Origin: Euleptes europaea
Taxonomy: Eukaryota; Chordata; Lepidosauria; Squamata; Sphaerodactylidae
DNA: 64,000 nt
Reading direction: 5' to 3'
NCBI RefSeq assembly: GCF_029931775.1
Contig: NC_079318.1
Span: 59,498,659 to 59,562,658 of the forward strand
Shown here: piece after piece, positions 35,401 through 47,400 of the stretch
Numbering within the stretch: the stretch's first letter is position 1
Layout of the letters: the number at the start of each line of letters is the position of its first letter
The notes under the pieces: generated by a model
Database searches by the model: none
The model's input: only the letters and a program-made list of their open reading frames with translations
Told to the model about the DNA's origin: nothing
Translations under genes and position numbers: made by a program

Positions 35401-38400
35401 TTGGTCTTCGAAATGCCCCGGCGACCTTTCAAAGGTTAATTAATTCCCTGCTAAATGGTCTTAATGAGTTCTCCTGTGCGTACCTAGATGATGTGGCGAT
35501 CTATAGTGACAGTTGGGAAGAACATTTGGTTCATTTGGAAAAGGTTTTGGAGAGACTGAAGTCTGCAGGCCTAACTGTGAAAGCCCCAAAGTGTCAATTT
35601 GGGCTAGGATCTGTTCAATATTTGGGTTATATCGTTGGCAAGGGCCTGATTCAACCTCTAGAGGCCAAGGTGCAAAGTATCCAAGAGTGGCCTAGGCCCA
35701 AAACCAAACGTCAATTGCAGGCCTTCCTGGGCCTTATAGGATTTTACAGGAGGTTTATAGCCCACTTCTCTACCCTGGCCACTCCGCTGACGGAGTTATG
35801 CAGAAAAAGACAACCCATTAGGCTCGTTTGGACTGAGGAGTGTCAAACAGCATTTGCTGCGTTAAAGCAGGCTCTTTTGCAATCACAGGTGCTAATTGCC
35901 CCTGATCCTAATGAACAGTTTGTAGTCCAGACGGATGCGTCTGATTTTGGCCTTGGAGCTGCCCTGCTTCAGAAGGATCCTCAGGGAGAACTGAGGCCTG
36001 TGGTATTTTTGAGCAAAAAGTTGCTGCCACGAGAAAGGAACCTGGCAGTTATTGAACGGGAGTGTTTAGCTATTTTTTGGGCATTAAATAAATTGAGACC
36101 TTACCTATGGGGACAGCAATTTGAATTGCAAACGGATCACTCACCCTTATGCTGGCTGGATAGGGTTAAAAATACCAACCAAAAACTTTTGAGGTGGAGC
36201 CTTGCTTTGCAAGATTTTGATTTTAAAATAGTTCACATCAAAGGGAGGGACAACAAGGTTGCTGATCACCTCTCTCGAGCTTATGTGGACTCTGATTTGG
36301 TTTAGGTTAAGCTGTTTTAACCCTGTTTTCTCTTCTGTATTTGTGTAGTTATTGGGATATAGCCATTTTTGCACAATGCTGTTAGTAAAACCTAATCTAC
36401 CTCATATATGTTTAGTTTCTGTATTAAACTGTGTAGGTTGTTGTGTGATTTTAATTGACTATGGTAGATTAGTTTTATGGTAAGATAAAAATAAGCGAAC
36501 CGCGTATTTTCATCTCCCCGAAGGGAAGGATGTGAAGGAAAAGCACCCTGCTTTCCTTCTATGAAACACTGGTTCAGGCTTCAGGCCTGGTATTCTCTGA
36601 TATTAACCTTTGGAGCATTAAACATTGAGGGGCCTGGAATAACAAGCAGGCTTCTCACAACTCACAGTGGAATGTACTTTCGTTTTTAGAAGTACTCCTT
36701 AAAGGTCTCAAGGTTGGAGATAAACAGCTGCCCTGATTTTACAGCCATCGGGGGCAGCACCAACGATTTATCTCCTTGACAACGAATGGGCCCATTAAGC
36801 GTTATCTCTCAGTTGAGTCTTCCCAGGTGTCCCGCATAACTGCAGAATGCGGGTCAGCGGTAACACTCGTGACTGAGAGATGACCTGACAAATTAATTCA
36901 GGGCTGATTGGGATTCTCGCCATTTTATTGGCTAAGATGGCCATAGGCCGCTAAGATGGAGGGAATAAAATGAGCCCTGTTTGGACTTAGAAGCATGGAG
37001 GCTTTTGGGATGCGCGGGCGCATCCTGGAGTCTTTCATCACCTTTTGCTTTGTCCCATAGAACGAATCTATGCTTGACTGAGGAGACCAGCATGCTGACA
37101 CCCAGATGCTAACTCGTGGACTGTGGTAACTCTTTTGCATCTCCAAAAGCTTTGCCAATTTGCCTGATTGCCTAAACCTAAGCCAATTGCCTTTCTGATG
37201 AAATGTGTAGTTAGATTATTGAAGCTTTCTTGTTTTATATGCTAACCTGCCTCACGTTTGTCTTTCTGTAACGAGCACAAACTTTTGAATAAACTTCTAG
37301 TTTATTATATTTGCTGTGTCTAGTGGTTTCTGTGGTTTTCCCAAGCCTGAATCCTAGTGCCTAGACTGGCTTTGCCCATGCTATCTTTTGTGTGAACCTT
37401 TTGGACAGTGTGAACCACTCTGACCAAGTCTCAGCTTGGCAGAGAGACTCACCCTGTATTTGGAGCTTGGTAAGGGTTGCTCTGAGCCCTTTGCCTGGAG
37501 GCTCAACCTTTTGATTCAGAGCTGGTGGCAGCGACCCGTTCAGCTCAAGGCGGAAGCCTAGAGTTGAACGTTTTGTTTTGTAGATTACCCCAAACCTAAA
37601 CAAAGTGAGCCCAGCTGGTGGAGACCGGTTGGCGCTCTCTTTTTGACAGACCTCGTCAAAGGAGGAGCAGGATGGATATCAGACAGACAGATAGAAAAGC
37701 CACCCCCCACACATACACACACACAAATATGTTCCTGGGAACGTTGAGAATTGGAGTCCGAACTGGAGATCTCTAAAAGGAAGAACAGCAAAAGAAGAAA
37801 ATACCCGAAAGCTTATAGAATCTCAGGGATATTGGGTGTGTGTGTGTGGGGGGGAGATTTCCAAACTGATGAGTATCATGGAGTTTTCCCACATGGCACC
37901 CTGCCATGAAGAAAAGGGATGTGACTGACTCCACCTATTTAGTTGTAATGTTCACATTCACTCATTAGCAATGTTCGAAAGCACCATGGAGAAGAGGTAT
38001 CCACCCTACTGGGTATGTCAAGAGAGAAGTCCTTAATCTCCAAGCAGTCGCTACTTGGACTCATACAATCCTGGTCTGGAAGGTTGCACAAGCTATCAAA
38101 GCTCAGCTCCCACAGAGATGGGTTAATAAGCTTTCTATTATACCACCTGTGAAGAAATGGGACTCGGAGGTTTTAAAATGCTAGAAGGGGCTCCAGAAAG
38201 AAAGTTTCTGGAGGTTCTAGGAAAAACCTCTTTGACCCAGGTTGACCTAGTCAGTGGGTGGAGACAGAAAAGGATTAAAACTGCTGAGAGGGAGCAGAGA
38301 GCCCTTTTTTGGCTGGGACACTCAGGGAAGACAGAGCTCATCTGAGGCCTGGAGGATGCAGCCATTTTTGACAATGTGCTGGCCCCAGGCACTGATGAAG

Positions 38401-41400
38401 ACTTCTAGGGAATGGAATCTAGACACAGTACCCTAAGCTTTAAGAGCCTGTCCTATATTCCAACATTTGATAGAGCATGTATAGAGAGAGGGACAGAGGA
38501 ACTGCGTTTCCCCCAGTTCTTTTGAATCCCTTGCTCAATCTGTTGCTGTGCTAGAAGTATCCTTGGAAATGTTTTAGTTTTAATAAATACTTTCAAACTT
38601 TGAATGCTGACCATAGTTCTCTGTACCACATAGTCCTCCACCAGCTTGGAACACACTATTGGAAAACAGGGGGGCCCTAGGAAGGAGGAAGGCTGGCAGT
38701 TGGCAAGCAGCTATTTCTCCAGTGGCAATCCCAGGCAGGATCTTGTCCCCGTGGTGCCCAGAAGTGGGAGACACCAAGGCAAGGCCTCAGGGTTTGAGAG
38801 GGACGCTGGGGGGGATCCTGACCCCCACCCGTGGGCAAGTCCTACAACTGTCAGGTGGTGGCAGCGGTTACCCGAAAGGAGGAAAAGGCAACCCCTTCCA
38901 GGAGAGGTTTCGAATCCCTGGGAGAGGGCAGGAGTGGAATAGGGCCTGAGAATCTGAGCAGGCCCGTTCCACCACACCACCACTAATGGATATCAAGAAG
39001 CAGGGCAAGTAATTTGAACTTGTCAGGATGTGAAATATAGAATCATGCTTTGGGAGTATTAATGTACTTGTCTATAAGATTTGTATCCTGCTTTCATATT
39101 CAAAAATTCACAAATGTATACTGTACACTTGTACCTATACTGTGCACTTGTATTACGTGATAGACAAAGCAATGTCTCAAAGTAACCCTTAAGAATTACA
39201 ATATTTATTTCTCTTCTCTGTCACGCTTTAAGAGAACGTAAATATTTCCCTTTGCCTCATGACAATCCAGCAGGGGAGGTTCAGTGGGAGAGTACAGGGC
39301 TTTGCACGCAGGTGGCCATTCATTCCCCGGCATTTTTAGTTAAAGGGTCTTGGGTGTCCATCAGGTGTTGGAAAACACCTTCTCTGTCTAAGATTCTAAA
39401 GAACGGCTGTCAGTCTGGGTAGACCTTTATGAGCTAGATGGGCTAAAGCAGGAGGTGCTAACCTTTTCTTTAATGAGAGTAATGAATCATATCCCAAGTT
39501 ATTCCTCGTACCCAGCATGTCACTAAATTCTGTTCTATCCTAGAAACAGAACATGGACTAGAAATAGCAAAAGAAATGAAGCTATCAGATAAATCACACA
39601 GAGGGGAGGAAAAGCCCAGAGTAGATGTGGTGTGAGAGCCAGTGTGGTGTAGTGGTTAAGAGCAGTGGTTTGGAGTGGTGAACTCTGATCTGGAGAACCG
39701 GGTTTGATTCCCCACTCCTCTACATGAGTGGCAGATGCTAAGCTGGTGAACTGGATTTGTTTCCCCACTCCTACACATAAAGCCAGCTGGGTGACCTTGG
39801 GCTAGTCACAGCTCTTAGAGCTCTCTCAGCCCTACCTACCTCAAAGGGTGTCTGCTGTGGAGAGGGGAAGGTAAGGTAAACCTGTTTGATTCTTCCTTAA
39901 GTGGTAGAGAAAGCTGGCAAATAAAAACCAACTCCTCTTCTTTTTGCAATCTTTCCCTGCATCTTTTAGGGGACATATAAGCGATGCTACAGAAGCAGGA
40001 GGGCTACCAGTAACTCACAAGCTAGCTGCTGCAGACTCCTAGAAGTCTGCCTTGTGAGACAACATCATATATTCTCTCAGGACCATATTATTAAGTGTGA
40101 TACTTTAAGATGAACAGCTTTTTAAAAGAATCACAGAGGTACAATTCTCGGAGAAACAGATCCAAAGGAAGAAAAAAGGCTACTGATTAAAGAAGGTATG
40201 TTATGGTTTTCAGTTTTAACAGAGTGCCCTAATTACAGGAATTTCCTAAAGCATGAACAAAAATCTGTAAGTTATAAAAAAGAGTTTAGCCAACCATCTA
40301 TTTTTGGAAAAAATATTAAGTGATATTTAGTACAATATATATTTATGGGGGATAACTATTTCTATTTTCAGCCAACTTAATGTTATTACCTCTTTAATTT
40401 CATAGCTCATACTGCGTCATAAATAGCCATCTCTGCAGGAACTAATTTTTGCTGAAGGTTGCAGTTTTTAAGAGTCTGAAGAAACAGGCTGTTTTGTTCA
40501 TATTTGTGGGTGTTAATGGCTTAAAGTTACCTGACTTGCATACAAAGGAGAGAAGAAAGAAACTATTCCTTTTTCTTTTTGTTCATCTTGGAAGCATCTT
40601 TGAAGGAAATAGAAATGTCCAAAGCTTTAATTTTCTCCTTTTATTGGCAGTGCTTTTAAAAAAAATAAAGATCTATCACTTTTAGGTGAAAAGGTTAAAT
40701 TATGGAACTATAACATATGGACTACTTTGCCAAATTACTTGGGTCCAGCGATGCACAATATAGGAAAATGTAAGCGATGTACAAGAATATAGGAAAATGT
40801 ACAAGAAATAGTGTGAGGACTGCAGCAAAGCAATAGAGCTTCAATATATTTTAATGAAATAATGTAGACAAAGAGCAATGGAATGTTCAACAGATGGTTC
40901 CCATTATTTATTTTCGAAAGTATTTCAGAAGAAATAACTTGCATTAGGTCTTGGGCACGTAGGGAAAAAGCAGGAATAAAATCACTTCCATTTAACTCAA
41001 GCAGAAGTGAATAATAATTTCAGCACTTCTGCAAGGATTTTTGCGTATGTAGAAACCCAATGCATTGTAAAGAGAGTCAATGTAATGCAGCAGCTACAGT
41101 GCTAAACTTGAACAAGGGAAACTCAAGCCCCATTCAGTCATAAAGCTCATGGGGTGATCTTAGGCTAGTCATATATCTATATATATACACACACACACAC
41201 ACAGTCAAATTTAGCCCATGGGGTTGATATGAGGATAAAGTGGAAGGGAATACCTATATATGCCACTCAGAACTCCTTGGGAAAAGGGCAGGAATCAGGA
41301 TACAAATGGGATGATGATATGCTTCTTGAAAATTTGAATAAAATCATAGGTTTTCATTAGTGGGGGATTATTTGAGAGTTGCCTTAATAGCATGGCTGCC

Positions 41401-44400
41401 GCTTTGAATGTGGTTTCTTTCCATACCACTCGGGTAATATATGTAATGGTGAAGAACACACGAGGTAGGGAAATAATGTGGTTACCCCCACCAACAACAA
41501 CAACTGATGTTTTTCCCACAGGAAACTCCATCAGTTTTCACCACTTCCAGGGGTGGGGGAAACATACCAAGTTTGCTCCATGCTTACTCTGAAAAGGCAC
41601 ATTCCATCATATTCTCCCAAGTTATCTCTCCAGAGTTATCTTACATTGAATAGAGAAGATTTTGGCTTTTATATTGTAGACAGTGAGAGGGCCCATATCT
41701 ACTGCCAAGACTGTTACCTAATGAGTTCTATTGCTTTCTGTTGTGATACTTTCTACATAAAAGTAAGAATAGTAATTTCCTTCACTGGGACAAAAAATTC
41801 CAGGAGGGGACCATGAAGAAGCTCTTGAGATACATTTCCCTCAGGCACAAAGTAGTCTGTTTATATCAAAGGAATACAGATTAAACTAAAGCTGCTTTCC
41901 TGGAATCATCTTTTTTGCCTTTATCAACACTCCAATGCAACCTCGGTTCCAAAGGTCTCCCCGCCAAAGTCATGCTGTAATAAGTTTTTTTCTCCTGGTG
42001 AAATGACCAAATATTTATGGAAGCCTCAGTTCATAAAACAATATAAAACTTCTCCAATCAATATTTCCCAAGCCCTGAAAGTCAATTGCTGGTAGAAAAA
42101 TTTACCTTTCCCAATAAAAGCAGGGTTTATGCTTTCTACTCCAGTGAATCACATATTGCATTGTCTTAATCTAGCACTGAGATAAATACCCATTTACAGA
42201 GTGCTTCAGAAATATTACAAATTTCATCCGTTTCCAAAGGATACTAGAAATAAAAGATGAAAACTGTGCGTAAAGGCGGTGGAATCAGGGTGTTTTAGAG
42301 AGAGGTCAATTTGAAGGCCAATCAGCAGGCCATTGTGCTCCATTAACGTTTGCTGGAGTCTAGCTCCTTTGAATAACTCTGGAGGAGAAAAGTAATTTCC
42401 CAGAGTGACAACATCTAGCTATGGAATGTCAGCTCAGAAGCATGTATCTATATATATATGCACACACACACACACATATATGTGCAGAGTGAAAGAACCA
42501 GTCAGCAGGGACTGGAGAATTACTTGGCGGGGGGGGGGGGAGGAGAGAAGAGCAGTAGAGCTTTGCATTACAGGGGCAGTAGCCCAAGAAAAGCAGCGCC
42601 ATCCACACAGAGAATGACAACATCTGGCTGCTAAGGGTTAGTTTGGCAGCCTATTCCATGGATGGGTAAGAAGCAAGGAGACTTTTCAACCCATGGCAGC
42701 TGTGGGCCTGAAACAACATCCCGAGTCACACTGCCAGGAAGATCTTGAGGGCTGGGGAGAGGCCCCTGAAGTGACATCAGCTCATCAACTTTGTGCTTGC
42801 ATGCATGTATGACTAATTTATTATATATCGGATGGATTTTTAAAAAGCTGGCTCAAATACCATGTATGGTGGGAAAGCATGATAAAACCGCTTTCTAGAT
42901 TCCCCTGCTTCTCCTTGAGGCTGTCTAAAAGGGTGGTCTTGTAGTTTGCTGGGATCATCTGGCCTCTTAATATGCTGATGGGTAATGTTCACAGGGACCC
43001 TGCAAAGAGACTCCATGTGTTCCTGCCTGCCTTCTCTTGCCTTCTCCCACCCAGCCAGGCTTCCATTTACTATCTAGGCCAGGCCTTGCCTTCCTGCTCT
43101 TTCTGAACACCTAAGTGTTATGTCAGTCGAGGGCAGAGTGATTGATTGTTTGGTATTGTTTGGCACACACTCTAGTACAAGATACATCAAAACAGGAGAG
43201 CACATGCCACTTAAAAAAATAACCTTGGAAGCTGTGGAATGGATCCTACTCCCATCCTACCACTCCACTGAGCTCCAATCTAAAGAGCTTGCTCCAACTT
43301 AATTGGTTCTTTTTTTCCCATGGAAGAGCCAGTTAAGTTAGAGGATGATGCTTCAAAGATCCTCGCTCCAAGGAGCTGACAATCTGAAATTCACCACAAG
43401 GGAGGCAACAGAGAGAGAGATCAAGGCACGGGTACAGAGGGGAAGAATATTTACCCAGTTAAATTAATTGCACGAAGTATGTGTGCAACTTATTAGACTT
43501 TTATCTGGCCTTTCTGCTAGTGAGCTCAGCGTGGCTTACAAGGTCTCCTCCCCCCATTTTATCCTCACAACAACTCTGTGAGGTAGGTTAGGCTGAGCCA
43601 TCCAAGGCTACCGTGTGAACTTTATGGCAGAATGGGGATTTGAACTCAGGTTTCCATAGTCACAGAATGACATGCTAACCACTACTCCACATTAATGTAA
43701 GCACATGAACTTGTGTGTACACAAAAAGGTGAAGTGAGAATTGGCTCAGATGTATTCAAATTCTTTTTAAAATGTATCAACTTACTACCCTTATAACCAG
43801 CCCTGAGCTCCTTGGGGAAAGGGCGGAGTAAATTTCCCTATTTTATCCTCATAACAATCCCTCTGAAGAAGATTAGGCTGACAAAGAGTGTAAATGATCC
43901 CAAGTCACCCAGAAAGCATTCATAGTTATGTACGCATTTGAAGCTGGGTCTCCCAGATCCTAGTCCAGCACTCTAACCGCTACATCAAAGTGGTTCTCCA
44001 ATGCAGCATCACTCAAGTCCAGAGATGCCGGCTGCAGTTTGATCACTGCCAAAAAACCCTTCCCTGTGGTCGGGGCACTATGTACTGCTGGAACATCTGA
44101 ACCCAGTTCCCATTATTAAACAAAATCAATCTCCCTCCTCCCCCAATTAGTTTTAAAATCAAAAGGATCTCTAACGACCAAATGATTACACACAGTCTGA
44201 AATGGCATCAGCTGCCAACAGCAGCTCAGGCAGCTGAATGTATAGCTTTCCTGCAAGCTTCGTATTTTTTTATATGCAGCCAAAGGCCAAAGTTTGCCAG
44301 AGCTCTGTTCGAAATTGCAAGCTAGGTTTTTGATGCAGAGCCTGGCTATGCCACCCTGGCAGATCAATTTGGAGCCAGTAGCCATGCTCAAATGCATTTT

Positions 44401-47400
44401 GTTAAGTACTTTAATGGAAGGGAGCTGTGAACACCACAGGCCACATTCTAGGTGGCATAAGAGTACATGGCCTCCCACGACATCAGTGGAGCTGAGCTGA
44501 CTGGACCAGCACCAACCTCTAGGAATGGAAATTCTGCACCATAAATAAGAAATGTAGTTGCACGTTTGTACTGCTGGAATGCAGAAGAAAGCTGACCACC
44601 ACACAAGCCACATTCCTCTGTTACCTGACTGGAGGAAATCACTTTCCCTCACCCAATATTCCATTGCCTTTCAATTGACAAAACAAATATTAGCTTTATT
44701 CAGATCTATTTTAGACACATAATGGACAAACGCAAAATATCAGATCATCTTAAAAAAAGAGAGATAAAGGTCCATCAATACGCAGCAATTTCAAAATGGA
44801 AAAAGATATTCAGATATCTTAAATGTATGTATTCACAATATCTTAAATATGCCTTCACCACAAGGCTCCTGAAAAATCTCTCTTCTCTGTTTGCAAACAC
44901 AGTATTTCAACAGCTGAATATACTGTTGCAAGATGTGGCAACAATCAATCATCCAGGTGGCTTTAAAATGGATTAGACAAATTCTACAATGACAGATCTA
45001 CCAAAGGCCACAATATCTAAAGTCTCCATGTTCAGAGGTTGCGTTCCTCTGAATATCAGGTGCTGGGGACAAAATACTATAACGGTGCTTCACCTTCATG
45101 CTCTCCTTATCCATTCACCAGATGGATCTGGGTAGCTGCTACTGGCAGCACAATGGTAGATCAGGTGTACCTTGGTCTGAACCAAACAAAGCAATTCTTC
45201 TGTTCATCTGTATTAGGGCAAGAAACTAACCTGCCATGGTCGATCCCAATCCAGGGGAATAGGAAATGCTCCAAGCCATGCTCCCACCACGCTGCACATT
45301 GTTGTGATCTGCAGATTGTTATCCCAGATGGACATAGCCCTGGAAAAAAATTGCTTCACATTTTCAGTAACCTTAAGCAATGCACTCATCCCCAACTTTA
45401 GAATCATCTCCCCCACCAATCCATTCAAAGATATAATGCACATTTACTCAGGATAAAGTCCAAATGAATTAAATGAAACTTACTTCTGACTAAACAAACA
45501 TCAGGCTGAAAAATGTCATAAAAATTTAAAAAGCTACACATTCAAGCTATAAATTTCTATCCCACCTCTCAGCTGTATGGTTCTGAAGCAGCTTCCAGAC
45601 AAGATTCACTTAAAAATCACAATCCATAAGTCAATATACTACACAATCAGTAACAAAACCCAGACCAACTTAACTTGTGGGACTCTTCCACATAATCTTT
45701 GCTTTAGCTTTTAGGACACAGCAATAATTCCCACTAAGTAAACTCTTTCTAAAAGTTTTCATTAGTTCAGTAGATGCATCAGTAACTAGTCCACTTTCAG
45801 CATAGCAGAACTGGAAATTAGAGAACAACTTTTACATGTGGTCCACTTTTATAACAGGGAGGGAGGGTGGCAGCAATGTACCCAGAGGATTGAGTTGAAA
45901 TAAGTTTCAAGATAGGAAAATACACAAAGGATACAAAAATCTAAATCTACAGCAGATTGTGAGGAGTTACAGAAGGCTTTCATAACACAGGGAGTGGGCT
46001 AGAAAGTGGCAGATGATACTCCAGGTGGTAAGTACGAACTGATGCACACTGAAAAGAAAAATAATCCTTACTCCATGTTTTTTTTTCAGTTGTAGCCTAC
46101 TTGTCAGATATTACTACTCAAGAAATGCTTAAGTCCCTGCAGTTTACTTGTGCACTGACAAAATGCATTTCCGTATATAGGACAGAAGATGCTAGGAATC
46201 ACTGGAAGGCAAGGTGGATGAATATAAATTTAAAACATTTTTCTTATTTAAATTAGATTTTTAAAAATAAAATGTTTGAGGAAAAATCTATATAAAGATA
46301 GTTTAAATAGTTTTCTATTTAAGATACATTATAGTCCAAAGGTTATTCATCATGAAATAAAGATTAGTTTTTAATTATGTAGCATGAGGCTGCATATTCA
46401 TGCAATGCTTACATGTTGGTAAATTAATCCCATTCATTCATCATGTCATGCCCTTCCAGAGGTTTCTGTAAGATTATTTTGGGCAATTTTTCTATCTAGA
46501 AGATATCACAGATGCTTCGTTTTGCAGTTCTCAAAACTTTGAATTTGTGTCTGCAGAGATAACATGCCTGGGCAGGGGGGGGGGGAGACACTGGCAGTCA
46601 TCAACAATAGGTGCATTCTCTGCACATGCACAGAGAATTCTTTCTTCAGTTTTGGGGGATTTAAACCCCCCATGTTGTTGTTGTTTTAAGTTCCAGCTTT
46701 TTCTGCAGACCCAAGAGATCCCCTGAATCTACAGAAAATCCTGTTGGGGGTCAGTCTGCCCCCTATTTGCGTATTTAAGTATCCGCAGGCAGGAAGCAGA
46801 CTAGAGAATTAGATATATAGATGATGAAGCAGGAATACTATTATATAACATGTTACATTTCTGGTAAACCTTACAACAGCTCTGCATGGTAGGCTAGTAT
46901 TATGGCCCTCATACTGCAGATGCGGGGAGCCTACCATGCTTATTCTGTATGCGTAAGAAATTATTTTGCATGGAAGGAGGCCCCACCTGCTGCTTGAAGT
47001 GATGTAGCCCAGACACAGGGCTATCTCCTTAGAATGGGAGAAAAGCTGTAATAACACAAAGAAAAAGACCCCTCCAAAAACTCCACAAGGAAGGGGGGGG
47101 GGGAAAGGAACCAAAACGCTGCAATTCAAAGAGAAGCAGGGCCATTTACAGTGTTAATATCCACTCCAATTCTCACAAGTATAATCACTGTCAGTGATGC
47201 AACTGACACAGTCTAGGAAATGCAACATAAGCACCTAGCCTGGGGGCTGGAGGGGAGACTGAGGAAGAAGGATTCAAATCGCAGCAGTAACAAAATCACC
47301 AATTGTCTGTAGAAGCAACCAGGGCCTTTCATTTCAGCTGCTATTTTAGCCAACGATGACTGAACAACACTGGAACGGTCTTTCAAAGTGCTTTTTCCTG

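Larger units (their letters stand above)
29819..37648 (+). mobile_element. Gmr1-type Ty3/gypsy LTR retrotransposon, looks whole
   Basis: The element is 7830 bp. Its two 1118-bp LTRs (29819-30936 and 36531-37648) start TGTGAAGG and end TTTTTGACA and appear identical where I compared them. The flanks carry a perfect 5-bp duplication GACCT at 29814-29818 and 37649-37653. Between the LTRs are a primer-binding site, one Gag-Pol frame (31068-36305) and a polypurine tract. Pol order is protease, integrase, reverse transcriptase, RNase H, which defines the Gmr1-like group among Ty3/gypsy elements. No envelope frame is present. I see no break in the coding frame. Identical LTRs imply a very recent insertion, in the sense opposite to PIGF, within its last intron. 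Confidence 0.95.
23457..45230 (-). other. PIGF: PIGF last intron (21.8 kb) with LTR element and many repeats
   Basis: Donor GT lies at 45230-45229 and the acceptor AG at 23458-23457. It contains the LTR element 29819-37648, a solo LTR 38148-38976 and several SINEs. I see nothing recognisable in 23460-24345, 25345-28955, 37654-38147, 39945-41065, 41300-43235 and 44000-45230 beyond simple repeats such as (CA)n near 42463 and poly(G) near 42530. Confidence 0.9.

Noticed and set aside
36306-36530. Envelope gene after Pol
   Set aside because: Only about 215 bp lie between the stop codon and the polypurine tract, with no frame of useful length, so the element has no envelope.
44116-44664. A 182-codon open frame on the minus strand
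   Set aside because: It has no recognisable domain, no splice or homology support and odd composition rich in Cys, Trp and Ser. It lies in a PIGF intron and is most likely chance.
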